A DNA stretch of 64,000 nt, taken from positions 930,001 through 994,000 of the forward strand of contig CAWCSS010000009.1 of the NCBI GenBank assembly GCA_963798325.1, written 5' to 3'. The notes beneath the pieces are model-generated. The model worked only from the letters and a program-made list of their open reading frames with translations, did not search any database and was not told the DNA's origin. This document shows, in pieces, positions 8,249-16,598 of the stretch; position 1 is the stretch's first letter, and every line of letters begins with the position of its first letter. Source of the stretch: Solirubrobacter sp963798325. Lineage in GTDB: Bacteria > Actinomycetota > Thermoleophilia > Solirubrobacterales > Solirubrobacteraceae. The translations under genes and the position numbers were made by a program.

Positions 8249-9097
8249 ATGAGCGATCGATACATCCCCGGAGTGCCGTGCTGGACCGACATCACGCCGT
8301 CCGACGCCGAGGCCGCCGTCGAGTTCTACGGTGGGCTGTTCGGCTGGGAGTTCGAGAACGTCGCGCCTCCCGGCGCCCCCAGTCCGTACTACATCGCTCG
8401 CCTGCGCGGCGAGGATGCCGGGGCGATCGGCTCGCAGCCCGGCGGAGCGCCCGCGTGGAACACCTACATCTGGGTCGAGAGCGCCGACGAGACCGTCGCC
8501 AAGGTGCTCGCGGCCGGCGGCAGTGTGCTCTCGGAGCCGATGGACGTCGGCCCGGCCGGGCGCACCGCGGTCATCGCCGACCCGTCGGGCGCGGCGCTGC
8601 ATCTGTGGCAGCCCAACCAGCACCGCGGCGCCACGATCGTCAACGAGCACGGCGGCGTGAACTTCAACACGCTCGAGACCACCGACGTCGAGGGCGCGAA
8701 GGCGTTCTACGGCGCCGTGTTCGGCTGGGAGGTGCTCGACGACCTCCCGATGTTCGCGCTCCCGGCGTACGGCGACTTCCTGGAGGCTCGCACCCCGGGC
8801 ATGCGCGCGAACATGGCCGCGATGGGCGGCCCGAACCGGTTCGAAGAGGTCGTGGCGGCGCTGCAGCCGGGCAGCGAGGGCCCCGCCCGCTGGACCGTGA
8901 CCTTCGGGACCGACGACGCCGACGCCACCGCCGCCCGCGCCGTCGAGCTCGGCGGCGAGGTGCTCGTGGCGCCGTTCGACGCGCCGTGGGTGCGGATGAC
9001 GATCATCAAGGACCCGCAGGGCGCGACGTTCACGGCCAGCCAGTTCGTGCCACCGAGCCAGGCCGAGGTGGCGAGCGCCGCCGAGGCGCGCGCGTAG
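8249..9097 (+). CDS. Two-domain VOC (glyoxalase/bleomycin-resistance fold) protein
   Basis: 282 residues forming two tandem VOC modules, about 5-120 (VPCWTDITPSDAEAAVEFYG, FGWEF) and about 130-270 (GGVNFNTLETTDVEGAKAFYG, FGWEV). Duplicated modules of this type occur in many actinomycete proteins of unknown substrate, formerly called hydroxylases. The metal-ligand pattern of true glyoxalases is incomplete, so catalysis is uncertain. The start ATG lies 7 nt after TAGCCT (8236-8241), a leaderless arrangement. It is divergent from the ParB-like gene and followed by a GC-rich stem-loop. Confidence 0.85.
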   Translation: MSDRYIPGVPCWTDITPSDAEAAVEFYGGLFGWEFENVAPPGAPSPYYIARLRGEDAGAIGSQPGGAPAWNTYIWVESADETVAKVLAAGGSVLSEPMDVGPAGRTAVIADPSGAALHLWQPNQHRGATIVNEHGGVNFNTLETTDVEGAKAFYGAVFGWEVLDDLPMFALPAYGDFLEARTPGMRANMAAMGGPNRFEEVVAALQPGSEGPARWTVTFGTDDADATAARAVELGGEVLVAPFDAPWVRMTIIKDPQGATFTASQFVPPSQAEVASAAEARA

Positions 9098-9106
9098 TCG
9101 GCGGGC

Positions 9107-9132
9107 GGCGCTACGCGACGCCGCGTAGCGCC
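9107..9132 (+). terminator. GC-rich stem-loop after the VOC gene
   Basis: Perfect 11-bp stem GGCGCTACGCG/CGCGTAGCGCC with a 4-nt loop, starting 10 nt after the stop codon at 9097. There is no U-tract, as usual for intrinsic-like terminators in high-GC actinomycetes. The remainder, 9133-9394, contains no gene I can support. Confidence 0.55.
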
Positions 9133-9394
9133 CGCCGCGGGCGCGGACCCACTCGGCGGCCGCCTGCTCGGGCATCGCCCGTTTGACCTTGGCCTCGAGC
9201 CATCGGTCAGGGCGCCTGTCTGAGCCACCCCGGTGACGCTGAGCAACGCGCGGTCGGGCGAAAGCGCCCGTGGACCGCGCGCGCCTTGGCCTCCGGCGCA
9301 ACCCCGAGCCGCTGCGTGAACGCGTCCTCCGGCACGGCCACCGACGGGGACGACGCCCAGCTCGCGTACGGCGCGGGCGTCTTCGCGTGCGGGC

Positions 9395-10672
9395 TCAGGC
9401 GTCCCGCAACGGGCGGCCCGGGCGCGATGGCGCGCAGAGCATCCCGAGCCCGCCCGAGATCACGAGGAACGACAGCAGGATCCAGGCCAGGGTGTGAAAC
9501 CCCGATTTGGTCAGGGTCGGGACGAAGAAGGACCACACCCCCAACGCGATGCGCACGACGCCGAACATCAGGCCGAGTGCCGTCGCGCGCATCGAGGTGG
9601 GGAACGACTCGGCGCTCCAGAGCATGAAGAACGCCTGCGGGCCGAACCCGGCGCCGAGGCCGCCGAGCACGACGTAGGCCAGCGCGATCAGGGAACCCAG
9701 GGGGAAGAGCGCGATCAGCAGCACGGCGCAGATCTGCAGGGCGACCCCCGTGCCGAACAGCCCGCGCTGGTTGCCGCGGTCGGCGAAGCGCATGAAGACG
9801 AAGATCGCGCCGGTGATCCCCAGGACGAACCCCAACGCCTGCAGGCCGAGCGCCTGAGCCTGCGTCTGGGCGCCGACGGTGCGCAGGATGTACGGGAAGA
9901 AGAAGCCGTTGGTGCCGGCGTAGAGGTTCCAGATGCCGTAGGTGCCCGCCAGCAGCAGCAACGGCGGCAGCAACCGGCGGGTGAACAACCCGCGGACGTT
10001 GGCGAACGACACCGGGACGTCCTCGGTCACCCGTTCCCAGCGCCGCGACTCGGGGATCCGGCGGCGCAGCCAGAACAACACCAGCGACACCACCAGCAGG
10101 TGCGCGAAGACGATCCGGATGCCCAGCAGTCCCGTCGACGACAGCGCGAACGCCATGATCAGCACGACCAGCGGCCCGAGCCCCCACAGCACCTGCGCCA
10201 TCCCCGTGTGCCGCGCCCGCCGGCCCTCCGGCGCCTGCTCGGAGATCAGCGTCCACGAGGCGGGGATGTCGGCGCCGACGGCCAGTCCCGTCAACACGTA
10301 GCCGAGGATCAGCATCCCCGGGCTGGCGGCGAAGATGATCCACAGCAGGCCGAACGCGTAGAGCAGCAGGTCCCACTGGTAGATGCGCTTGCGGCCGTGG
10401 CGGTCGCACAGCCAGCCGCTGATCAGCGCGCCGATGCCGGCGGAGATGGCGTTGGAGGAGAACGCGCCGATCGCGCCGACCATCCCCGAGGTGAGGTTGA
10501 AGTGCTCGGCCCACAGGGCGAGCCCGGCGGCGCCCGCCACGATCGACCCGGCGTCGATGTAGCTCGCGAGCCCGGCGAGCACCGTGGTGTGCCACGGCGA
10601 GCGGGCCGCGGGTCGGCCAACCGGCGGCGCGGCGCGCGGCAACGCCAACGCGGACTCTTCGGATACGGCCAC
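9395..10672 (-). CDS. MFS transporter, sugar-porter/metabolite-symporter type
   Basis: 425-residue, 12-TM porter. TM1 region SYIDAGSIVAGAAGLALW, loop 2-3 motif DRHGRKRIYQWD, and TM4-5 LTGLAVGADIPASW resemble actinobacterial polyol/inositol-type porters. GTG at 10672 is chosen because AAGGAGAGGGGGAG lies directly upstream and the first residues VAVSEESALALP precede a normal cytoplasmic N-terminus; the open frame further upstream is compositionally unlike protein. An 8-7-8 palindrome lies 29 nt upstream of the start and may control it. No catabolic genes are adjacent. Confidence 0.85.
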   Translation of the reverse strand: MAVSEESALALPRAAPPVGRPAARSPWHTTVLAGLASYIDAGSIVAGAAGLALWAEHFNLTSGMVGAIGAFSSNAISAGIGALISGWLCDRHGRKRIYQWDLLLYAFGLLWIIFAASPGMLILGYVLTGLAVGADIPASWTLISEQAPEGRRARHTGMAQVLWGLGPLVVLIMAFALSSTGLLGIRIVFAHLLVVSLVLFWLRRRIPESRRWERVTEDVPVSFANVRGLFTRRLLPPLLLLAGTYGIWNLYAGTNGFFFPYILRTVGAQTQAQALGLQALGFVLGITGAIFVFMRFADRGNQRGLFGTGVALQICAVLLIALFPLGSLIALAYVVLGGLGAGFGPQAFFMLWSAESFPTSMRATALGLMFGVVRIALGVWSFFVPTLTKSGFHTLAWILLSFLVISGGLGMLCAPSRPGRPLRDA

Positions 10673-10700
10673 TCTCCCCCTCTCCTTGTCGCGCGCTTTT

Positions 10701-10723
10701 GGTCGACTCGGCGACAGTCGACC
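10701..10723. promoter_or_regulatory. Perfect 8-bp palindrome, putative operator of the MFS porter gene
   Basis: Arms GGTCGACT (10701-10708) and AGTCGACC (10716-10723) with a 7-nt spacer, 29 nt upstream of the porter start and its Shine-Dalgarno. Size and position fit a dimeric repressor site (GntR, LacI or TetR type). No regulator gene is adjacent. The stretch 10724-11011 holds no supportable gene. Confidence 0.5.
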
Positions 10724-11011
10724 GCTTGCGCGCTCAGAACCTAACGGGATCGCCACCCGGCTGTCAACGCGTCCGAGAGGTCGGTCCGGGACTCGACATC
10801 GACCTCGAACTCGTCGCCGCTCGCGCAGCACGTGCGCGTCGTCCATCGTCGTCAGGAGGCGCTCGAGCCGCGTCGTCTCGCCGATCCCCGTCTGGCCGAT
10901 TCGACCGGCGCCCGGCGCGCATCGGCGTCGAACTCGCGCGAAGCGCCTGGAAGGTCGCGGCCGACGAAGGTCATCGTCGCGCGCGGTCTGCCCGAGCGCG
11001 GCGCCGCCACG

Positions 11012-12553
11012 TCAACTGTTCGGCAGTGACTTCACGCGCTCACGGAGCACGAACTTCTGGATCTTGCCCGTGCCGGTCTTGGGCAGCTCGTCGACGATCT
11101 CGATCCGCTTGGGGACCTTGAAGCGCGCCAGGCGGCCGCGGACGAACGCCTTCAAGTCCTCGATGTCGAGCTCCCCGCGCGCCGTGACGAACGCCAGCGG
11201 GACCTCGCCCCAGCGCTCGTCGGGCATCCCGACCACCGCGGCCTCCGAGACGTTCGGGTGCGCCATCAACGCGTTCTCGACCTCGATCGTGGAGATGTTC
11301 TCCCCGCCCGAGATCACCACGTCCTTGAGCCGGTCACGCAACTCGACATAGCCGTCGGGATGCATCACCCCGAGATCGCCGGAGTGAAACCAGCCGCCGT
11401 GAAACGCCCGCGCGGTCGCCTCCTCGTCGCGGTAGTAGCCGACCATCACGTTGTTGCCGCGCATCACCACCTCGCCCATCGTCTCGCCGTCGGCGGGGAC
11501 GTCGTGCATCTGCTCGTCGACCACGCGCAGGCGTTCGCTGACGATCGTCCCGACCCCCTGGCGGGCGCGCAGGCGCGCCTGCTCGCTCCTCGATTGCTCG
11601 TCCCAGTCGGGATTCCAGGCGCACACCGCGATCGGACCGTAGGTCTCCGTCAGGCCGTAGAGGTGGGTGACGTCGACGTTCAGCTCGGCCGCGCGCTCCA
11701 GCAGGGCGGGTGCGGGCGGCGCGCCGCCGACGAACGTGCGCACCGGCTCTGGACACGCCTCCGCCGTGTCGGCGCCGAGCATCATCGTCAGCACCGTCGG
11801 CGCCGCGCACAGGTGCGTGACCCCCTCCCGCAGCAGCGCCCGCCAGATCTCATCCGGCTCCACCTTCGGCAGACACACATGGGTCGCACCCGCCGCGGTC
11901 ACTGCCCACGTGTACGCCCAACCGTTGCAGTGGAACATCGGCAGCGTCCACAGATACCTGCTGCGCGGCGTCAACACCGCCTCCGCGATCACGCCGAGCG
12001 TGTGCAGGTAGGCGCCCCGGTGCGAGGTCATCACACCCTTCGGACGGCCCGTCGTCCCCGACGTGTAATTGATCGACAGCAGCGCACGCTCGTCCTCCGG
12101 CAGCGTCAACGCACGCGGCTCCGCGTCGGCCAGCAGCCGCTCGTACTCCTCGCCCGTCCAGATCACCCGCGGCGGGTCCTTCATCTCCGCGAGCGCGGCC
12201 TCCAACGGCTCACGCAATGCCGGCGAGGCCAGGACGACGACCGCACCGCAATGCTCAAGGATGTACGCGTACTCCGGCGCCGCCAGCCGCGTGTTCAGCG
12301 GGACCAGCACGCCGCCGACCCCGGGCACCGCGTAATGCGCCTCCAACAACGCGCTGACGTTCGGCAACAGCGCCGCCACCCGATCACCCGCTGCGATCTC
12401 CAGCGCCCCGGCCAGTCGCTGAACCCGATCGGCGTGCTCGCGATAGCTCCACGCGCGCTCGCCCTCCACCACTGCCGGGCGATCGGCCCACACGACCGCG
12501 CTGCGCGCCAGGAAGCTCAGCGGGCTCAGCGGTGCCTCGAAGACCTCGGCCAT
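11012..12553 (-). CDS. Acyl-CoA synthetase (AMP-forming), FadD-like
   Basis: 513-residue ANL-superfamily enzyme activating a carboxylic acid with ATP and CoA. Motifs: SINYTSGTTGRPKGVM (A3, P-loop), LYGLTETYG (A5), GGWFHSGDLGVMHPDGYVEL (A7), RLKDVVISGGENIS (A8 hinge), and the C-terminal catalytic Lys in LPKTGTGKIQKF (A10). Medium- or long-chain or aromatic acids are all possible. Start ATG at 12553 gives the usual N-terminus (LSPLSFLARSA). It is monocistronic on the minus strand; a TATCCT lies 11 nt upstream. Confidence 0.9.
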   Translation of the reverse strand: MAEVFEAPLSPLSFLARSAVVWADRPAVVEGERAWSYREHADRVQRLAGALEIAAGDRVAALLPNVSALLEAHYAVPGVGGVLVPLNTRLAAPEYAYILEHCGAVVVLASPALREPLEAALAEMKDPPRVIWTGEEYERLLADAEPRALTLPEDERALLSINYTSGTTGRPKGVMTSHRGAYLHTLGVIAEAVLTPRSRYLWTLPMFHCNGWAYTWAVTAAGATHVCLPKVEPDEIWRALLREGVTHLCAAPTVLTMMLGADTAEACPEPVRTFVGGAPPAPALLERAAELNVDVTHLYGLTETYGPIAVCAWNPDWDEQSRSEQARLRARQGVGTIVSERLRVVDEQMHDVPADGETMGEVVMRGNNVMVGYYRDEEATARAFHGGWFHSGDLGVMHPDGYVELRDRLKDVVISGGENISTIEVENALMAHPNVSEAAVVGMPDERWGEVPLAFVTARGELDIEDLKAFVRGRLARFKVPKRIEIVDELPKTGTGKIQKFVLRERVKSLPNS

Positions 12554-12653
12554 GGCCCGGCGAGAGGATACGACGTGGGCTGCCGTCGCTCTCGCCGACG
12601 GGGCGACGTGACGCTGCGCAGCGCGCGGCAGGCGCCGCGCCTGAGCGTGCCGG

Positions 12654-14084
12654 TCACAGGGCGGAGCGGGTGAGCGGGTCGCCGAAGAAGCAGTACGCGG
12701 CGTAGGCGTCGTCGCCGGTCGTGTAGGCGCGCCGGCGCAGATCGCGCAGGAGCGCCGCCGGCTGGGCGCCCGAGCGCCCGCGCAAACGCATGAGGAACTC
12801 CTGCTCGATCGCCGCCGCGCGGTCGTCCGGGAGCGCCCACAGCGGCGCCACGACACACGCCGCGCTGCCGTCGGCGAACGCTCCCGCGCCGGTCAGCGCG
12901 CCCGGGCCGAGGTCGCTGTCGCGGGCGCTGAGGAAGACCAGCGGCTCCGGCTCGGTGCCCGCGAACCGCGCCAGCACGAACGGGATCCGCCCGCGCGCGA
13001 TCCGCGCCTGCTGGTGGGAGACGACCTTCGCCGCCGGCCGGACGTGGCGACCGACGGCACGCCCCACGGCGGCCTGGACGCCGAGCGCGTCGTGGCGTTC
13101 GAACCCGCCGGGACGATGCCGGCGGGGGACCATCAGCTCCCACGGGCAGTGCGGCTCCTCGGAGACGATGAAGATGCTCTTGGGCGCGCGGCGCGCGTCG
13201 ACCAGCGCCCAGTAGGCGTCGCGGAAGACCTGCGGCGCGGCGTCGAAGAGCTCCATGCCCGCGGCGCGCAACGCGGCGATGCGGCCGACCCGGCCGGCGG
13301 CGAAGAAGCGATCGATCGCGTCGCCGGGCGCCCACGTGCCGGTGACCGGCAGCCCGGTGCCGGTGCAGACGCTGCAGCGATACGCGCGTCCGCGTGACGG
13401 GTCGCCGACGATCGTCACGATCAGGTCGGCGCGGTCCGCGTCCGGGTCGACGTCGACGATGGACCGTTGCGGCCCGCTCTCGATCCCCACCGCGCGCGCG
13501 ATCGAACCGCACGGCCGGCCCTCGTGCAGGACGATCGCGACCACTTCCGCGTCCGCTTCGCGGGTCGCGACCAGCTCGAAATCGACGCGCCCGCCGAGCG
13601 GCTTGACGTCCTCCTGGATCTCCAGGTGATCGCTGGCCGACAGCCAGACCGCCATGTCCGCGGTCACGTCGGTCCAGACCGAGACGGTGAACGCGCTGCC
13701 GGCCGTCGGCGGCACGTCCGGCACCTCCAGGTGCACGAGCCCCTGGGTCGTGGCCCGACGCGCGAACCGGCCCCCGTCGAGCCACTGCGGGCTGGCCGGG
13801 AGCGGCCGGGAAGCGAGCGCGGCCTCGGCCGCCCGCACCCAGCGCTCCTGCGGGCCGGCGCCGTCACCGAGCTCGTAGGGCAGCAGCCGGAGCTGACCCT
13901 CCTTGCGCAGCAGCACGCCGCGAAACGGCCTCGCGTGCCGCTCCCGGCGGGCCCGCAGCTCCTCGAGGAGCACCACGAGCGCCGGCCGGCCATAGTCCGC
14001 GCTCGCGGGGTCCAGGATGCGCTCGACGGCGGCATCGACGTCCAGGATCAAGAGGTCCTGCGCAGGCAGGAAACTCAATGGCAT
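12654..14084 (-). CDS. CHAT-like domain protein with an eroded caspase-type core
   Basis: 476-residue protein. The N-terminal two thirds (beta-rich, LSASDHLEIQEDVKPLGG) are unrecognised. The C-terminal third resembles CHAT (caspase-like) domains: IFIVSEEPHCPWELM at about 300 matches the LHxLPWE strand, LVFLSARDSDLG at about 390 matches the strand that normally ends in the catalytic Cys, and CVVAPLWALPD plus AAYCFFGDPLTR match the last strands. The loop with the catalytic HxxxHG is not visible and the Cys position reads Arg, so proteolysis is doubtful. ATG 14084 is chosen over an in-frame GTG at 14126. It follows the YceI-MarR genes by 99 nt. Confidence 0.6.
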   Translation of the reverse strand: MPLSFLPAQDLLILDVDAAVERILDPASADYGRPALVVLLEELRARRERHARPFRGVLLRKEGQLRLLPYELGDGAGPQERWVRAAEAALASRPLPASPQWLDGGRFARRATTQGLVHLEVPDVPPTAGSAFTVSVWTDVTADMAVWLSASDHLEIQEDVKPLGGRVDFELVATREADAEVVAIVLHEGRPCGSIARAVGIESGPQRSIVDVDPDADRADLIVTIVGDPSRGRAYRCSVCTGTGLPVTGTWAPGDAIDRFFAAGRVGRIAALRAAGMELFDAAPQVFRDAYWALVDARRAPKSIFIVSEEPHCPWELMVPRRHRPGGFERHDALGVQAAVGRAVGRHVRPAAKVVSHQQARIARGRIPFVLARFAGTEPEPLVFLSARDSDLGPGALTGAGAFADGSAACVVAPLWALPDDRAAAIEQEFLMRLRGRSGAQPAALLRDLRRRAYTTGDDAYAAYCFFGDPLTRSAL

Positions 14085-14183
14085 TACGCGAGCACTCTCC
14101 GGAGCTGGTGTTGCCACATTCAACACTCAGCACACGCGCGGAGCAAGCCGTCGCGCTCCGTTGTCCGCGCGCGGACGGCGAAT

Positions 14184-14573
14184 TCACGCCAGTCCGGCCC
14201 AAGCCTCCCCGAGCGCCTCCTGCTGCTCGGTGGACAGCTGGGACAGGAACAGACGGCGCACGCCGTCGAGATGGGTCTGGCGGGCGGCCCGCAGCTTCGT
14301 CCAGCCGGCGTCGGTCAGCTCGGCGTAGGCGCCACGTCCGTCGTCCTCGACGGCGCAGCGCGTGACGTAGCCGAGCGCCTCCAACCGGTCGACCAGCCGG
14401 GTCAGGCCGCTGCGGCTCAGCAACACGCGGTCGGCGATCTCGGCCATCCGCAACCGCCGCCCCGGCGCGTCGCCCAGGAACATCAGGACCTCGTAGGAGG
14501 AGACCGGGATCCCGTGCGCGGCGCGCATCTCGGCGTCCAGCGCCCGGGTGACGCGGGCGTGGGTCTCCAGCAA
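14184..14573 (-). CDS. MarR family transcriptional regulator
   Basis: Winged-helix regulator, 129 residues from the TTG at 14573: ALDAEMRAAHGIPVSSYEVL (dimer helix), RMAEIADRVLLSRSGLTRLV (recognition helix), VEDDGRGAYAELTDAG (wing). Homology-like text continues upstream of this TTG (LTPLELAAWRGL) to within a few bases of the YceI stop, without any ATG or GTG; a CTG at 14606 or 14609 would give the expected length, so the annotated start may be too short. Translation is probably coupled to YceI. It is the likely ligand of the palindrome at 15168-15186, closing an autoregulatory loop. Confidence 0.85.
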   Translation of the reverse strand: MLETHARVTRALDAEMRAAHGIPVSSYEVLMFLGDAPGRRLRMAEIADRVLLSRSGLTRLVDRLEALGYVTRCAVEDDGRGAYAELTDAGWTKLRAARQTHLDGVRRLFLSQLSTEQQEALGEAWAGLA

Positions 14574-14611
14574 CCCACGCCAAGCAGCGAGTTCCAGCGG
14601 TGTCAGCAGTG

Positions 14612-15142
14612 CTACGCCTCGATCAGGGAGACGTCGACGGTCAGCACGACGGTGTTGGCCAGCGCGTTGCCGCCGGAGGGCAGCGGCATGTTCCAGTTCA
14701 TGCCGAACGCGGTGCGGTCGATCGCGGCCTCGAGGTTGAGGTGGCCGCGCGTGGAGCCGAAGGCGTCGACGGCCGGGGCGACCCAGGTGCCGGTGGCGCT
14801 GACGGGCTGCGTGACGCCCTTGATCGTCAGCTCACCGTCGACCTTGACGGTGCCGTCCTCGTTGAACTCCACGACGTTGGAGACGAAGCCGACCGTCGGG
14901 TGGTTGGCGGCGTCGAAGAACTCCTCGCTCAGGACGTGGGCGCGGAACTGCTCGGGGGTGCGGATCGAGATCGACTCGACCTGGGCGGCGCCGTCGAGCT
15001 GGCCGTCGACGAGCGTCGCGGCCACCTCGCTGAGCGAGCCCTTGAACAGGCTGACGCCCTGATAGCGCACGGCGAAGCCGAAGGACGAGTGGACGGGATC
15101 GGCGTTGTAGGTGCCGGCGAAGGGGATCGTGGACGTGCTCAT
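14612..15142 (-). CDS. YceI family protein
   Basis: 176-residue lipocalin-like beta-barrel of the YceI family, thought to bind polyisoprenoid-type amphiphiles. Typical strands: GTYNADPVHSSFGFAVRY, SISIRTPEQFRAHV, EFFDAANHPTVGFVS, GELTIKGVTQPV, DRTAFGMNWN. There is no signal peptide, so it is a cytoplasmic version. ATG 15142 is preceded by CTGGAGCAGCA, a good ribosome site; an in-frame ATG at 15184 falls inside the promoter. It is first gene of a unit with MarR. Similar MarR/YceI pairs are common in actinomycetes and often answer oxidative or chemical stress. Confidence 0.9.
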   Translation of the reverse strand: MSTSTIPFAGTYNADPVHSSFGFAVRYQGVSLFKGSLSEVAATLVDGQLDGAAQVESISIRTPEQFRAHVLSEEFFDAANHPTVGFVSNVVEFNEDGTVKVDGELTIKGVTQPVSATGTWVAPAVDAFGSTRGHLNLEAAIDRTAFGMNWNMPLPSGGNALANTVVLTVDVSLIEA

Positions 15143-15167
15143 TGCTGCTCCAGTTCCATGCAGAAGA

Positions 15168-15211
15168 AGTTGTTGCTGGAACAACTATAGCGCGGGTTAT
15201 TGCGGATGCAA
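15168..15211 (-). promoter_or_regulatory. Promoter and MarR-type operator of the YceI-MarR unit
   Basis: Read on the minus strand: -35 TTGCAT (15206-15211), 16-nt spacer, -10 TATAGT (15184-15189). Immediately downstream and overlapping the -10 is a perfect palindrome with arms AGTTGTT and AACAACT around a 5-nt centre (15168-15186). A second weaker site, ATTGC-ggat-GCAACT, overlaps the -35. This is the layout expected for repression by the MarR protein encoded two genes on. Confidence 0.7.
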
Positions 15212-16588
15212 CTACTTGCGCAGCATCTCCACCACGAGGAACGCGAGCTCGAGCGCCTGCTGGGTGTTCAGGCGCGGGTCCAGCGCCGTCTGGTAGCGCG
15301 AGGCGAGCTGGCTGTGCTCGATCTTCTGCGCGCCGCCGAGGCATTCGGTGACGTCCTCGCCGGTGTGCTCGATGTGGATCCCGCCCGGGTGGGTGCCGAG
15401 GTTCTTGTGCACCGCGAAGAAGCCCTCGACCTCGCCCATGATGTTGTCGAAGTGGCGCGTCTTGTGGCCGGACGGCGACTCCTCCGTGTTGCCGTGCATC
15501 GGGTCGCACTGCCAGACCACGCGGTGGCCGGCGCGCTCGACGGCCTCGACGATCGGCGGGAGCTTGGAGCGCACCAGGGCGTTGCCCATGCGGCTGACCA
15601 GCGTGACGTGCCCGTCGACCCTGTGCGGGTCCAGCCGCTCGACCAGATCGACCGCCTCCTGGGGATCGATGTTCGGCCCGATCTTCACGCCGACCGGGTT
15701 GGCGATCAGCGACGCGAAGGCGACGTGCGCGTGGTCGAGTTGGCGGGTGCGCTCGCCGATCCAGACCTGGTGGGCGGAGACGAGGTAGAGCTTCTCGCCC
15801 TCCAGGCGCAGCAGCGCGCGCTCGTAGTCGAGCACCAGCATCTCGTGGCTGGCGAACATGTCGACCGTGCGCAGTGAGCTGTCGTCGACCCCGCACGCGG
15901 ACATGAAGCGCAGGCTGCGGTCGATCTCGGTCGCGACCCGCTCGTAGCGCTCACCCGCGCTGGACTGGCGCACGAAGTCCATGTTCCACTCGTGCAGGCG
16001 GTGCAGGTCGGCGAGGCCGCCGCCTGTGATCGCGCGCACCAGGTTCATCGCCGCCGCGGCGTTGGCGTACGCCCGCAGCAGGCGGCCGGGATCGGGCGTG
16101 CGCGCCTGCAGGGTCGGCTGGATCGCGTTGATCATGTCGCCGCGGTAGGACGGCAGGCCGGTGGCGTCGAGGTTGCTCGAGCGGGGCTTGGCGTACTGGC
16201 CGGCAATGCGGCCGAGCTTGACCACCGGCATCGACGTGCCGTAGGTGAGCACCACCGCCATCTGCAGCAGCGTGCGGATGACCCCGCGCAGGTGCGGCTC
16301 GGTGTTGTCGTCGAAGGTCTCGGCGCAGTCGCCGCCCTGGAGCAGGAAGGCTTCGCCGCGCGCGACCTGGCCGAGGCGCGACTGGAGGATGTCGACCTCG
16401 CTCGGCACGGTGATCGGCGGGACGCTCTCAAGCAGCGAGCGCACCCGCTTGGTGTAGTCGGGATCGGGCCAGTCCGGCTGCTGAACCGCCGGGCGCTCGA
16501 GGGCGTCGGTCAGCGCCGCGGCCAGCGGAGAGGGCAGCGGCGGCAGCGTCGGCAGCAACTCCACGGGGACGTCGACGGTCCAGTTCAT
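15212..16588 (-). CDS. aroG: Class II 3-deoxy-7-phosphoheptulonate (DAHP) synthase
   Basis: First enzyme of the shikimate pathway: phosphoenolpyruvate plus erythrose 4-phosphate to DAHP. 458 residues, the usual class II (plant/Mycobacterium) length. Metal ligands are recognisable: Cys in LLQGGDCAE, His in CDPMHGNT, Glu in EDVTECLGGA and Asp in RYQTALDPRLN; phosphate-binding KPRSS and GDMIN are present. Its promoter TAGCGT (16596-16601, minus strand) lies 7 nt before the ATG and inside the 3' end of the upstream acyl-CoA ligase gene, so it is leaderless and independent. The end abuts the YceI promoter. Confidence 0.95.
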   Translation of the reverse strand: MNWTVDVPVELLPTLPPLPSPLAAALTDALERPAVQQPDWPDPDYTKRVRSLLESVPPITVPSEVDILQSRLGQVARGEAFLLQGGDCAETFDDNTEPHLRGVIRTLLQMAVVLTYGTSMPVVKLGRIAGQYAKPRSSNLDATGLPSYRGDMINAIQPTLQARTPDPGRLLRAYANAAAAMNLVRAITGGGLADLHRLHEWNMDFVRQSSAGERYERVATEIDRSLRFMSACGVDDSSLRTVDMFASHEMLVLDYERALLRLEGEKLYLVSAHQVWIGERTRQLDHAHVAFASLIANPVGVKIGPNIDPQEAVDLVERLDPHRVDGHVTLVSRMGNALVRSKLPPIVEAVERAGHRVVWQCDPMHGNTEESPSGHKTRHFDNIMGEVEGFFAVHKNLGTHPGGIHIEHTGEDVTECLGGAQKIEHSQLASRYQTALDPRLNTQQALELAFLVVEMLRK

Positions 16589-16598
16589 GACTAAGACG

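Noticed and set aside
9133..9394. Minus-strand text DRWLEAKVKRAMPEQAAAEW near 9140-9220 as a gene piece
   Set aside because: Only about 25 residues look protein-like, with no start, stop or family match.
10724..11011. Plus-strand text GPGLDIDLELVAARAARARR as a regulator remnant
   Set aside because: No second supporting segment in any frame; left as non-coding.
13254..13397. CxxC in the CHAT-like protein (YRCSVCTGTGLPV) as a zinc ribbon
   Set aside because: Only one CxxC is present and no second pair follows at a suitable distance.
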